The notes: a model not told the origin generated them from the letters alone. A DNA stretch of 64,000 nucleotides from Lactiplantibacillus garii (GCF_003885105.1 NZ_QWZQ01000012.1:1-64000); one strand, 5' to 3'; positions 8,647-17,345 are shown, counted from the first letter of the stretch. Numbers and translations: made by a program.

Positions 8647-8771
8647 GGCGACCTCTCCCCTCTTAAAAGAACTGTTGTTCTAGCATATCACATTCTTGCT
8701 AATTACCGGATCAAAAATTAGCTACGTTAATTATTCTAACTGCACTATCCCCGTTAAAAATGCGTCTTTGA

Positions 8772-8800
8772 TTGGCATTGCTAAAAACCCACGCTACACT
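8772..8800 (+). promoter_or_regulatory. Promoter of the first secreted repeat protein
   Basis: TTGGCA and TACACT separated by exactly 17 bases. Its position supports a translation start at 8846 rather than further upstream. Confidence 0.6.
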
Positions 8801-8845
8801 GTGGACGTATTAGCGTTAGGTTTAACACTTCCGGGGGGATCACGC

Positions 8846-9382
8846 TTGAAAAAATTTAGCCTATTCATCACAACCGTTGCCTGCACGTTACCACTCATAA
8901 CGGGGGTGGCGGCGCCATTGCCAGTGACCATTGCGCGCGCGGCCGCGCAGACGACTACACAAGCAACCATGTACCACTTAACGAAAGTCACCGTTCTGCG
9001 TCCGCAAACCTACCACGTTAAAACGGCCGTTGCGGCTTATCAGATTGATTTTACCGCCGACCGGGCCGCCGCCATCGTTAACCAGCGGGGGCGGCAACTA
9101 GCCTCCAATCAGACTTACGTGGCCGTCAAAGCGATCACTTTAACGACGGGACAACGCGACGCACCACGCCGTACCTACTTACAGCTCCAAACACCACAAG
9201 GCAAGGTCTTGGGCTGGGTCGCTAAGCAGGAATTACAAGCTCCCGTTAAAAGTAAAGCTCGCCAACCCGCAGCACCGGCCACACCCAAGGCGATTACAAC
9301 GACACCTAATTCACAAACGCCGGGATTTATTAGCAAACTGGCCACCTTCTTTTCAGAGCTGCGCAAGGGGCTTTCACTTTAA
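8846..9382 (+). CDS. Secreted repeat protein (single SH3-like repeat)
   Basis: From a TTG start preceded by GGGGGAT, the 178-residue product begins LKKFSLFITTVACTLPLITG, a signal peptide likely cleaved after ARAAA. The mature protein holds one repeat of about 85 residues (TMYHLTKVTVL to LGWVAKQEL) that matches the first repeat of the next gene, including TYVAVKAITLTTG and GWV. The pattern resembles bacterial SH3/GW-like cell-wall modules. The C-terminus is Pro/Thr-rich and low in complexity. A wall-associated or exported role is inferred. Open frame extends upstream of the promoter, so the longer start is rejected. Confidence 0.65.
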   Translation: MKKFSLFITTVACTLPLITGVAAPLPVTIARAAAQTTTQATMYHLTKVTVLRPQTYHVKTAVAAYQIDFTADRAAAIVNQRGRQLASNQTYVAVKAITLTTGQRDAPRRTYLQLQTPQGKVLGWVAKQELQAPVKSKARQPAAPATPKAITTTPNSQTPGFISKLATFFSELRKGLSL

Positions 9383-9653
9383 GTAACCACCTAAAGAAAA
9401 GCTTGCGACTTCCGTTTCCGTGACAATGGTGTCGAAACGGATTTCACGTTAATGCTCACAAACTAAACGACTTTTGTCTCACTCTCTTTCTAGGCCGATC
9501 CAATTGTCAAGCAAGCACACGTTTACCATTCAACACTAAATTAACTTTGCGATTTTCAGTAAATTGCGTCAGTTTAATTGTGCAAAATCAATCGACCCAC
9601 TAAACTAGGTGGCGTATCAACATCATAGGTTTAGATCTTAGGGGGATTTTGAT
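9383..9653. other. Intergenic region between two secreted-protein genes
   Basis: No open frame of note. Near 9410-9450 there is an imperfect inverted repeat (TCCGTTT...AAACGGA) without a T tract. The remainder is AT-rich and presumably holds the promoter of the downstream gene, which I could not place with confidence. Confidence 0.4.
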
Positions 9654-10322
9654 ATGAAAAAATTAAATACTATTATGGCAGCCGTTGCTTTAGCTTTACC
9701 CATCGCAGTCACGCCCTTAGCACCGACCACAGCACTCGTTGCAAGTGCTGCGACGACTAAACCGGCCAAAGCGACAACGTATACACTTTGTAAAACGGCT
9801 AAGGTGAACAAAGTGGCTTACCGGGCCAAGACGGACACTACTTTAGCTAAGGTCAGCTTGGAAAAATCCAAGGCCAAGGTAACCCCAACGAAACGGAAGT
9901 TGGCCACCGATAAGACTTACCGTGCCGTCAAAGCCATTACTATTACGACCGGTAAGAAGGGCGCAAAAAAGATCCAGTGTCTCGAATTAAAGAACCAAAA
10001 AGGGACCACGGTTGGCTGGGTCACCGCCTCAGCACTCACTAAGGGTGCTTATCAGAAGTGCACGTTGACCGTAACGCGCAAAACCAAGGCCGTTAAGCAA
10101 AATTACCGTGCCAAGGCCGCTTCCGCAACCTTTAGCGCGTCCTTCAAAAAGGACGGCAAGGTCACGTTAACGTCGAAGCCCACTAACCTGACGACCAAGA
10201 AGTGTTACGCTGCCAAGGAAGCCTTCTACGCTAAGACTAGCAAGAAGGCGACGGCACACGAATACGTTTATTTAAAGGGTCAAGGCTGGATCGCAACCAC
10301 CCAGTTAAAAGCCGTTAAGTAA
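9654..10322 (+). CDS. Secreted lysine-rich protein with two SH3-like repeats and four cysteines
   Basis: A 222-residue protein with a clear signal peptide (MKKLNTIMAAVALALPIAV..., cleavage likely after ASAAT). Two repeats follow, about 45-130 and 133-222, each with a YRAK segment and ending GWV..L or GWIATTQL. The first repeat is paralogous to the preceding gene. It is very basic and contains four cysteines (TLCK, IQCLE, YQKCT, KKCYA), unusual for an exported lactobacillus protein and absent at matching positions in the paralogue. A GGGGG ribosome site precedes the ATG. Cell-surface binding is likely; ligand unknown. Confidence 0.75.
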   Translation: MKKLNTIMAAVALALPIAVTPLAPTTALVASAATTKPAKATTYTLCKTAKVNKVAYRAKTDTTLAKVSLEKSKAKVTPTKRKLATDKTYRAVKAITITTGKKGAKKIQCLELKNQKGTTVGWVTASALTKGAYQKCTLTVTRKTKAVKQNYRAKAASATFSASFKKDGKVTLTSKPTNLTTKKCYAAKEAFYAKTSKKATAHEYVYLKGQGWIATTQLKAVK

Positions 10323-10345
10323 CCGCTTCGCGAGCTAATAGTATG

Positions 10346-10381
10346 AAAAAACGGCGCCGTGCAATTGCACGACGTCGTTTT
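10346..10381 (+). terminator. Bidirectional terminator
   Basis: A stem of about 12 bp with central CGTGCAATTGCACG palindrome, flanked by A and T runs, between the convergent secreted-protein and oleate hydratase genes. Confidence 0.8.
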
Positions 10382-10399
10382 TGACTTTTAAGTTAGTCC

Positions 10400-12094
10400 C
10401 TAACTAAACATCTTTTTAGTTGCTTTAAGCAGGGTCTTAGGATCCTTATCATAACGTGGTGTCTTGACCAAGTTTTCCATTGGAACTCCCGCAAAGTGGT
10501 AAGCGGCAATTTCACCAGAACGAACCGCACTTTGTTCCGTGAAGATCATCTGGTAAGGTTGTTCCGCAAATTCACCCGTAAAGGCTAAGTTCGTAGAATG
10601 CTTTGGCAAAACTTCCGGCCGGTCCGTCTTGGCACGGTTGTTAAACAGTGCGGAAGCGTATGGCATGTAGACCGGAATGTTGTTGATGATGCTATCCAAA
10701 ATTTCTTTTTCCTTGTCCTTGATATTACCAGGACCCGGATCAACCTTGGATAATTGTCCAATCAATTCCTGCGCCATTTCCTTACCCGTCATCTTGATGT
10801 ACGGCTTGTGGACAAACTCACCCTGCCGACGTGGGTAGAGGAAGTAGCCCCACAGAACCGTTTCGTTTGGGTTCTGAGTGGTAAAGTGTGGCTGGTGGTG
10901 AACCACGATCGACATGTTAACGTCCTTTTGGTTCAACGGCGTAATTGGGGTCGTTGACAAGAAGGAGTTCAACGCGTTGCCGGGTTCCTGAGTCGTGATC
11001 CGCACAATTTCGTTTAAGAACAAGTGGTCCTTAGTCGTTAACGTGAAGCTGACCCATTCGCTGGCATTACGGTCGTTAAAGAACTTGTCCGGCGTCCCTA
11101 AGTTGTAGAAACGCTCAGTCGCTTTCTTCCAGAGGGCGGCACTGATTCCGTATTCCATATTTTCCGGTGCGGGTGTGTTATAATCCCCCATCGTTGCGGA
11201 ATCGGTGATTGAACCGTTCGTGAAGATAACGGCGGTGTCGTCATCAACTTCTACTTTTTCGGTTTCGCCACTCTTAACGTCCTTGATCACTAAGCCGGTC
11301 ACCGTGATCTCGTCTTGCATGGCCGTATCCTTAAACTTCCAGTCTTCAACGATCTTATTATCGATGAAGGTGACGTTTTGGCCTTCCAAGTACTTGATCA
11401 GTGGTAACATCATACTTTCAAACTGGTTGTACCGGGTCCGGTTGACCCCTACTAAGTGTTCAATTTGCGTAAATTCATAGATCATTTGGTGCATGTAACG
11501 CCGTAATTCCTGAACGGAGCTTTGGGTTCTAAAGGCGAACGTGGTTTCCCACATGTACCAGAAGTGCGTTTGGAACATGTGCGGATCTTCCTTGAAGTAG
11601 TCCGCAATGGAAACGTTGTCCAACTTAGTTTCTTCACTGTCAGGCATCAAAACTAACTTACTGAGTAAGGTCCGGTCCTTGTTGTTCAGGCCCAACTTGC
11701 CTGCATCCAGGATTCCCTTACCGCCTTGCATCAACCGGGCAACGTCGTAAGTCCGGTGTTTAGAGTCAAAGTCACGCGTATCTTCCGCGGCCGTCATTCC
11801 CGGTTCCGTTACGGACGGAATGCGGTCCAATAAATCCATTAAGTCAACGTAAGTCCGGTAGTTCAGCATCCGGCCACCACGGGCAACGTACCCCGTCGTG
11901 TTTTCCATCGGGTGATTCTTGTTCCAGTATTCACTGGTGAAATCGGTCGTAGAACCACCATCGTTTGCGCCGTGCATGTCGACACCGTAGAAGGTAATGT
12001 CCTTACCATCCCAATGACCGTCTTGAATCAAATAGACCGCCGCGGCCATATTGGCCAGTCCGGCACCAATCATAATTGCTTTACTTTTAACCAT
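10400..12094 (-). CDS. ohyA: Oleate hydratase (MCRA family)
   Basis: A 564-residue FAD-dependent fatty-acid hydratase, which adds water across the cis-9 double bond of oleic or linoleic acid to give 10-hydroxy acids, a detoxification step in lactobacilli. The N-terminal nucleotide fold reads AIMIGAGLANMAAAVYLIQDG, followed by the family's YGVDMHGANDGG, and the lipid-binding parts (YVARGGRMLNYRTY, FWYMWETTFAF) fit the family well. I start at MVKSKAIMIG because GGGGGCG lies just upstream; the open frame runs 20 codons further without a ribosome site. It is a single-gene unit with its own promoter overlapped by a cre site. Confidence 0.95.
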   Translation of the reverse strand: MVKSKAIMIGAGLANMAAAVYLIQDGHWDGKDITFYGVDMHGANDGGSTTDFTSEYWNKNHPMENTTGYVARGGRMLNYRTYVDLMDLLDRIPSVTEPGMTAAEDTRDFDSKHRTYDVARLMQGGKGILDAGKLGLNNKDRTLLSKLVLMPDSEETKLDNVSIADYFKEDPHMFQTHFWYMWETTFAFRTQSSVQELRRYMHQMIYEFTQIEHLVGVNRTRYNQFESMMLPLIKYLEGQNVTFIDNKIVEDWKFKDTAMQDEITVTGLVIKDVKSGETEKVEVDDDTAVIFTNGSITDSATMGDYNTPAPENMEYGISAALWKKATERFYNLGTPDKFFNDRNASEWVSFTLTTKDHLFLNEIVRITTQEPGNALNSFLSTTPITPLNQKDVNMSIVVHHQPHFTTQNPNETVLWGYFLYPRRQGEFVHKPYIKMTGKEMAQELIGQLSKVDPGPGNIKDKEKEILDSIINNIPVYMPYASALFNNRAKTDRPEVLPKHSTNLAFTGEFAEQPYQMIFTEQSAVRSGEIAAYHFAGVPMENLVKTPRYDKDPKTLLKATKKMFS

Positions 12095-12126
12095 AATAAC
12101 GCCCCCAAAATAGGTAATTAGGTAAT

Positions 12127-12140
12127 TGATAACGCTTACA
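12127..12140 (-). promoter_or_regulatory. cre site (CcpA) at the ohyA promoter
   Basis: Minus-strand TGTAAGCGTTATCA matches the catabolite-responsive-element consensus at every constrained position. It covers the predicted transcription start of ohyA, a repressing position. Confidence 0.75.
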
Positions 12141-12145
12141 GGTAC

Positions 12146-12173
12146 ATTATACAACTTGGATAGTGATTGTCTA
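12146..12173 (-). promoter_or_regulatory. Promoter of ohyA
   Basis: TAGACA, 16 bases, then a perfect TATAAT on the minus strand, about 50 bases upstream of the start codon. Confidence 0.75.
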
Positions 12174-12456
12174 GTTTGAACTGAAAATTTTTATTTCTTT
12201 TCATAAAAAATTAATTAATTAATCGCCCACCCACTTCCACATTACACCCAAACTGTACCGCCAACGCCGACGTATCACCAGTAATTCTACTTGGTGTTTA
12301 TAAAATGATGGACCAAGTTTAACAGCTATTTATGAATTATTTTTATCTAAATAAGAAAATCAATTCAATCCTTTTATGAATATCGTGATGGAACCTCCTG
12401 TTTTCCCGCCAACAAATGACTTAGTATGAATAGTGAAAGTTTTAGGAGGAGTTATT
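12174..12456. other. AT-rich divergent intergenic region
   Basis: Apart from the ohyA promoter and cre at its left edge and the AGGAGG site at 12444-12449, I see no gene or strong hairpin. It must contain the rightward promoter for the YczE-like gene. Confidence 0.4.
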
Positions 12457-13131
12457 TTGGCGGTAAAATCCAGTACACATAATTCATTAACGGCCCGCAT
12501 CGCGGCCTTGATTTTTAGTTTAGTTCTTAACGCGTTTGGCAACGCACTGTGCGTGACGTCCAACGTGGGTAGCGGCATTTGGACCGCAGCCGCGGTTAAC
12601 CTCCACAACGCGTTCGGCCCGGACGTTGGTCTACTGCTTTTTATCATTGGGCTGATCAACGCGCTGACGAACCAGCTTCTGATTCGCCGCATCGACCTTC
12701 CCCGTTTTGGTGGCGAGTTAGTGTTTGTCCTGTTCTTTAGCTACTTTATCGACGTTTTTATCAGTCTCTTTACTTGGGCCGGAATTCCCGCGTTGCCCTG
12801 GTTCGTGCGAATGTGCCTATCCATTTTAGGGGTTTCCACTTTCTGCGTCGCAATTTCTATTTACCAGCGTGCCAACATTTTCATGCATCCTAACGACGAT
12901 ACAACTAACATTCTGCGGTTTATGTACTTAAAGGGGAACGCCACCGCCTCACAATTAATCGACTTTGTTCCCCCCATCGTAACGATTCTGATTACCTTTG
13001 CCGTTACGCACCAAGTAAAGGCCGTCAACGTTGGTACACTCTACTCAATTTTAATGAACGGGGTACTCATCGCAACTGCCGACCGGGTCGTGTTTCCTAA
13101 GTTGAAACACAACTTTAAGTTAAATCATTAG
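12457..13131 (+). CDS. YczE/YitT-like membrane protein
   Basis: A 224-residue protein with five hydrophobic segments (about 12-35, 45-70, 85-105, 115-140, 165-190) and the FGNALCVTSNVGSGIW opening typical of YczE/YyaS-type membrane proteins, a family without an established substrate. The start is a TTG at 12457, chosen because AGGAGG sits 7 bases before it; the open frame also contains an upstream GTG that would include the ribosome site. It is divergent from ohyA and ends at a strong terminator. Confidence 0.75.
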   Translation: MAVKSSTHNSLTARIAALIFSLVLNAFGNALCVTSNVGSGIWTAAAVNLHNAFGPDVGLLLFIIGLINALTNQLLIRRIDLPRFGGELVFVLFFSYFIDVFISLFTWAGIPALPWFVRMCLSILGVSTFCVAISIYQRANIFMHPNDDTTNILRFMYLKGNATASQLIDFVPPIVTILITFAVTHQVKAVNVGTLYSILMNGVLIATADRVVFPKLKHNFKLNH

Positions 13132-13140
13132 TAGCCACCA

Positions 13141-13175
13141 AAAAGCCGCTTCGAAAAAAATTCGAAGCGGCTTTT
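13141..13175 (+). terminator. Bidirectional terminator
   Basis: Perfect 13-base arms (AAGCCGCTTCGAA/TTCGAAGCGGCTT) with A and T flanks, between convergent genes. Confidence 0.92.
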
Positions 13176-13197
13176 CATTTTGACTAACCATTCAAAA

Positions 13198-13653
13198 TTA
13201 ACGAATGGTACCCGTATATTGAAATTTATCGGACGTGGGGTCCCGTAAAAAAGCTTCCAGATCAGCCATATTCTCTACGGTGGCCTTACCAGATTTAGCT
13301 AACATCACGTTAAAAGTCCCCTCATCGAGGGTTTCACCGTAATAGGCCACCGGAATGTTCAGGCCGTACGCCGTTCCAGTTTCCCAGATGGTCCCGGTAT
13401 CAAACCCGTCCACCACGGCTACAACGAGCTTAGCTTGTTTAAGGTGCTCAACGTTATCCGCAAATACCGCGTTGCGGTCCGCTTCAGTCGCGTTGGGCGT
13501 TAAATCGATACCGTCTAGCCGGGGACTGTAATAGGTCAACTGCATGTCGTCCATTAACCGTTCAATCTTAGCTAACCGTTCCGGTTGGCCCGTCGTAAAC
13601 CAAGGACCCGCTAAATAAATGGCCGGGTGATCGTTTATAATTCGCGTACTCAT
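13198..13653 (-). CDS. Nucleoside 2-deoxyribosyltransferase
   Basis: A 151-residue cytosolic enzyme that swaps the base on 2'-deoxyribonucleosides during nucleoside salvage, characteristic of lactobacilli. Family marks include YLAGPWF near the N-terminus, the nucleotide-binding NAVFADNVEHLKQA, and DGFDTGTIWETGTAYG, where E91 is the expected catalytic nucleophile. Length fits the family. It stands alone between two terminators. Confidence 0.93.
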   Translation of the reverse strand: MSTRIINDHPAIYLAGPWFTTGQPERLAKIERLMDDMQLTYYSPRLDGIDLTPNATEADRNAVFADNVEHLKQAKLVVAVVDGFDTGTIWETGTAYGLNIPVAYYGETLDEGTFNVMLAKSGKATVENMADLEAFLRDPTSDKFQYTGTIR

Positions 13654-13759
13654 GTTATCAATCCTCTCTCAATCATGTTTATCCATTTTAACCGCAATCG
13701 AATTACGGCACAAGCCGCAAAAAACCAGAGTGCGCCAAAGGTCGGTTAGCTGGTGAACA

Positions 13760-13814
13760 TTAACGGCGGATGGTGAATAATCCTGGGCTTGGATTGTTTA
13801 ACATCCGCCGTTAA
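13760..13814. repeat. Long intergenic hairpin without T tract
   Basis: Perfect 13-base arms (TTAACGGCGGATG/CATCCGCCGTTAA) continue inward with TGAATAATCC against GGATTGTTTA, closing on a short loop. There is no T run on either side, so it is not an ordinary terminator. Confidence 0.6.
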
Positions 13815-13861
13815 GCGGAGCCGCTGACTTTTGAAACCCGTGTCGACCATAATTGTTCGGA

Positions 13862-13900
13862 GACGAAAACGAGGCTGTGACTCTCGTTACAGCCTCGTTT
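13862..13900 (-). terminator. Terminator of aldo/keto reductase gene
   Basis: 12-bp perfect stem (AAACGAGGCTGT/ACAGCCTCGTTT) followed on the minus strand by TTTT. Confidence 0.8.
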
Positions 13901-13914
13901 CACGTGTTTTAAAA

Positions 13915-14787
13915 TTACTTTTGACTCAACTGACTTAGCCCGTTGAAATCGGCCGTCGATAAATCGACGTTGGCCGCCGCCACGTTGTCTTTCAAGTGTT
14001 CCACGGAACTCGTCCCCGGAATTGGTAGGATATTAGGTGACCGCCTCAATAACCAGGCGAGCGCAATTTGCGCTGGACTAACTTGATACTTTTGAGCCGT
14101 CGTACTTAGGACACTGCCCGGTTGTGCCAGGGCTCCCGTTGCCAGCGGGAACCACGGCAGAAACGCCATGTTTTGGGACGCCGCGTAATCCACGACGTCG
14201 TCATCCCGGTGGTCCGAAACGTTGAACAAGTTTTCAATGGCGTCAATTTTGGCTACTTTTTGGGCTTCTTTAATTTGTTCAACGGTGACTTGACTAAGAC
14301 CAATGTGCTTGATCTTACCTTCGTCTTGCAATTGCTTTAATTCACCAACTTGATCAGCAATTGAGAAATGCGAGTCGATCCGGTGTAAAAACACGAGGTC
14401 TTCGTGATCAATTCCCAACGTCATCATTGAAACTTCCACTTGTTGCCGTAAGTAGTTCGGTTCACCGTGCGGCGTCCACACGTTAGGACCTTGACGCGTC
14501 TGACCAACTTTGTCTGAAATAAAGATTTGGTCCCGATTTTGCGCCCCTTTTAAGCCGGCCGCTAAGTACCGATCCGCAAACCACGGGCCGTATGAATCAG
14601 CCGTGTCAAAGAAATTAACACCGTATTCCAGTGCCTTTTGAATGACCTTGATCCCGTTTTCAGGGTCAGCGTAAGGCCCCCACGTACCGGGTCCCGTTAA
14701 CTGCATAGTGCCGTATCCTAGGCGATTAACCTTGAACTGATCATCAAACGCATACGTTCCAGCGTTAGCTGCATTAATTGTTGTCAT
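13915..14787 (-). CDS. Aldo/keto reductase (IolS/YajO-type)
   Basis: A 290-residue NADPH-dependent carbonyl reductase of the aldo/keto reductase superfamily. The TIM-barrel marks are RLGYGTMQLTGPGTWG, the active-site NFFDTADSYGPW (Asp and Tyr), FISDKVG (Lys) and LVFLHRID (His), ending with the cofactor segment ILPIPGTSSVEHLKDN. Substrate cannot be told from sequence. I start at MTTINAANAG because AGGAG lies 7 bases upstream; the open frame has an ATG 14 codons earlier with a poorly spaced site. Confidence 0.85.
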   Translation of the reverse strand: MTTINAANAGTYAFDDQFKVNRLGYGTMQLTGPGTWGPYADPENGIKVIQKALEYGVNFFDTADSYGPWFADRYLAAGLKGAQNRDQIFISDKVGQTRQGPNVWTPHGEPNYLRQQVEVSMMTLGIDHEDLVFLHRIDSHFSIADQVGELKQLQDEGKIKHIGLSQVTVEQIKEAQKVAKIDAIENLFNVSDHRDDDVVDYAASQNMAFLPWFPLATGALAQPGSVLSTTAQKYQVSPAQIALAWLLRRSPNILPIPGTSSVEHLKDNVAAANVDLSTADFNGLSQLSQK

Positions 14788-14877
14788 CAAATCGCTCCTA
14801 TCAAAATCAATCTTAGTTTTATTACTCATCAGCTAGTTTACTCCCGCTAACGGGGGGCGGGTCAAACATTTTACCCA

Positions 14878-15726
14878 CTAACCCTGCGTTGGGTTATGCA
14901 TGTAGCGGTCAGCCGCGTCGGGCATGGCGTTTAGCGTTTGCATATCCGCTTCACTAATTACAAAATCCAAGTGGGTATTGGCTTCAATGTGCGCCTGGTT
15001 AACCGCTTTAGGCAGTGGTAAAACCCCGTTTTGCAAAACGAACCGCAAAGCTAACTGGGCAACGCTGACACCGTACTTATCCGCTACTTTTTGAACGTCC
15101 GGATTATTCAATACGCCGCCAGTTGCTAACGGGGAGTATGCTTCTACCAATAACCCGTTAGCTTCTGAAAACTGGGTAATTTGGGGTTCGGTAAAACCTA
15201 AATAGTATTGAATCTGGTTGACCATCGGCTTCACCGTCGCCTGCTTAAAGACGTTTTTTAGGTCCCGCACCGCAAAGTTAGAAACGCCAATGGCCTTCGC
15301 GCGACCACGCTGGTAAATTTCTTCCAGCGCTTGCCAGACTGCCAAGTTACCTTCGTCATAATTTTGACCCATTCGGCCCCACGGCCACGGCGCGTGCACG
15401 AGGTATAAGTCAACGTAGTCAAGACCCAGGTTCTTAATCGATTCGTCAAAATCGGCTAACGCCCCACGGTAAGATTTTGTCTCAGCAGGCAGTTTCGTCG
15501 TAACGAAAATTTCTTCACGGGGAATCCCCGAATCCCGAATTGCTTGACCAACACTAGCTTCGTTGCGGTAAGCCAACGCGGTATCAATGTGCCGATAACC
15601 GGCTGAAAGAGCGTTCCTAACCGCTTGATAGGCCGTATCACCACTAGGAATTTGCCACGTTCCAAACGCGACTTTCGGGATCAAAACACCATTAGCCAAT
15701 TTATAAGTCTCCGTTAGAATTGCCAT
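14878..15726 (-). CDS. Aldo/keto reductase (2,5-diketogluconate reductase type)
   Basis: A 282-residue AKR5-like reductase. All four catalytic residues are present: D48 and Y53 in YRHIDTALAYRNE, K78 in FVTTKL and H111 in YLVHAPW. The C-terminal LPLPKAVNQAHIEAN binds the NADPH phosphate. It belongs to a different subfamily from the neighbouring reductase. AGGAG lies 9 bases before the ATG. A 42-residue membrane protein gene ends 25 bases upstream on the same strand, so the two are probably cotranscribed. Confidence 0.88.
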   Translation of the reverse strand: MAILTETYKLANGVLIPKVAFGTWQIPSGDTAYQAVRNALSAGYRHIDTALAYRNEASVGQAIRDSGIPREEIFVTTKLPAETKSYRGALADFDESIKNLGLDYVDLYLVHAPWPWGRMGQNYDEGNLAVWQALEEIYQRGRAKAIGVSNFAVRDLKNVFKQATVKPMVNQIQYYLGFTEPQITQFSEANGLLVEAYSPLATGGVLNNPDVQKVADKYGVSVAQLALRFVLQNGVLPLPKAVNQAHIEANTHLDFVISEADMQTLNAMPDAADRYMHNPTQG

Positions 15727-15751
15727 TATTAATCACTCCTATAAGCTTTAA

Positions 15752-15880
15752 TTAGTGTTTACGGGCTGAACGTTGTCGTTTCAGTCGTTGTGGTTGTAAT
15801 TGAACGGTGGGATCGCCTACCAGCGTAAGTAACCCGGTAGCGACGAGCACGACCGTTAAAATTTGGATAATTGCCATCAT
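15752..15880 (-). CDS. Small single-span membrane protein (42 aa)
   Basis: A short open frame encodes MMAIIQILTVVLVATGLLTL, one hydrophobic segment, followed by a basic tail ending RLKRQRSARKH. AAGGAG lies 4 bases before the first ATG and 7 before the second, which is the better start (15877). The hydrophobic segment, the basic cytoplasmic-type tail and a good ribosome site argue for a real gene. It precedes the aldo/keto reductase by 25 bases. Function unknown. Confidence 0.55.
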   Translation of the reverse strand: MMAIIQILTVVLVATGLLTLVGDPTVQLQPQRLKRQRSARKH

Positions 15881-15994
15881 TAAACTCCTTTTTAGCAGCC
15901 TTTCCGACTGCAACAACGACAGTTTAGGCCCTTCGTCCTACTCTAAGGCAAGTACGTTGTCTCAATTTGCAAAAACAATCGTTTTTGAACAGTG

Positions 15995-16043
15995 GTATAA
16001 AACAAAGGGCGTCAATGACTCAAAATCGAGTGATTGACGTCCC
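15995..16043 (-). terminator. Terminator of the MFS exporter gene
   Basis: About 15-bp stem (GGGCGTCAATGACTC with GAGTGATTGACGTCCC) followed on the minus strand by TTTGTTTTAT. Confidence 0.85.
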
Positions 16044-16064
16044 ATGCGAATTTTCTTAACTTGA

Positions 16065-17297
16065 TCAAGCCGTCGTGCGGCCATCTTTTTTCCAAATCTC
16101 TGGTACTAACCACAAAATCATGACCAGGTTAATTAATAACAAGACCGCCGTCATGATAAAGACAGCGTTGTAATTAAACCACCCGGCGACCAAGCCACCG
16201 AGCAATGCACCGAACATGTTTCCAATCGCTTGAAATGATTGGTTATAACTAAAAACCGTCGACGTTAAATGAACCGGGGTATTCTTGGTTAACACCGTTT
16301 GAATTTCCGGGTACAACGCCCCGTCCGAGATCCCGATGGCAAATCGCAAGATTCCTAACGCTATAACACTCGTCACAATTCCTTGGGGGAAATACATCAC
16401 AACCGCAAAAATATACCCAAATAACAGGACCCGACCAGAGCCGTGGTGGTCACCATACCGCCCCAAGCGGGGGGCCGAAATAATGTTGGAAATTCCTGGT
16501 AAAGCGGCGATAATTCCCGCAACCACCGTAATGGGCCCGCGGTAATGCATTAGTTCCCGTACGTACAAACTAATAATCGGGGCAATCGAGGCGTTCCCAA
16601 ATTGCACAATTGCCGTTGAACACAGCATCACAATAATCAGTTTAGGATTTTGAAACGCCGCTAACGGGTTACGACTATCCCCGGGTTGCCGGTGGTGTTC
16701 CACCGGTTTAAAGTGTTCCTGAACAAAAATTAAACTTAGTAAGAACGCCAACATCAACAAACCGGCCGTAATAAAAAAGGTGTTCCGGATCGAGAATAGT
16801 TGGGCCAAAAAGCCCCCAATCACCGGTCCAAACAACTGACCACTGACCGCCCCGGTGATTAACGTACTCAGAGCCCGGCCACTGTACTTCCGGGGGGCCT
16901 GGGACGCTACTAGTGCCTGCGCGTTAGAAATAAAGCCAGCGAAGACACCCTGCAGGGCCCGTAAAGCGACCAGTTGCCAAACGTTAGTCACAAAGCCCAT
17001 CAAAGCCATGGCCACCGCCATACCAAGGGACGCCCGTAGTAACATGATTTTACGACCCTTTTTGTCCGCAATGATCCCCCATAGTGGTGCTGAAATTGCG
17101 GAGACCGCGTAGTCTGCGGCAAAAGCTAGGCCACTGTAAAAGGTCACCTGGGCTTTAGTAAAGTCGCCTAATTGACTGACGAATAATGAGAGGAACGGCA
17201 TAATTTCACTAAAAGCCATCCCAGCAACGAACGTACAGAACCATAAAACAATCAAATTCCGATGCCATGGTCCGCGCTCACGTTCTGCGTCATCCAC
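16065..17297 (-). CDS. MFS drug exporter (DHA1, MdtG-like)
   Basis: A membrane protein of about 410 residues with 12 hydrophobic segments and the DHA1 motif A after segment 2 (APLWGIIADKKGRKIMLLR). The motif-C-like stretch ISGQLFGPVIGG-type sequence in segment 5 is typical of antiporters. It probably exports toxic organic compounds by proton antiport; substrate unknown. Start is uncertain: GGAG at about 17307-17310 favours the GTG at 17297, whereas ATG at 17306 touches the site. A single-gene unit with an inverted repeat in its promoter region. Confidence 0.85.
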   Translation of the reverse strand: MDDAERERGPWHRNLIVLWFCTFVAGMAFSEIMPFLSLFVSQLGDFTKAQVTFYSGLAFAADYAVSAISAPLWGIIADKKGRKIMLLRASLGMAVAMALMGFVTNVWQLVALRALQGVFAGFISNAQALVASQAPRKYSGRALSTLITGAVSGQLFGPVIGGFLAQLFSIRNTFFITAGLLMLAFLLSLIFVQEHFKPVEHHRQPGDSRNPLAAFQNPKLIIVMLCSTAIVQFGNASIAPIISLYVRELMHYRGPITVVAGIIAALPGISNIISAPRLGRYGDHHGSGRVLLFGYIFAVVMYFPQGIVTSVIALGILRFAIGISDGALYPEIQTVLTKNTPVHLTSTVFSYNQSFQAIGNMFGALLGGLVAGWFNYNAVFIMTAVLLLINLVMILWLVPEIWKKDGRTTA

Positions 17298-17345
17298 GTT
17301 TTTCATCTCCAAATCTAATGACAACTAATTTTCAGTAAGTGTGTC

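Noticed and set aside
9410-9450. Inverted repeat TCCGTTT...AAACGGA as a terminator
   Set aside because: The stem is interrupted and no T run follows on either strand.
13893-13910. GTTTCACGTG resembling half of a parS site
   Set aside because: The right half (TTTTAA) does not match; it overlaps a terminator arm and is too degenerate to count as parS.
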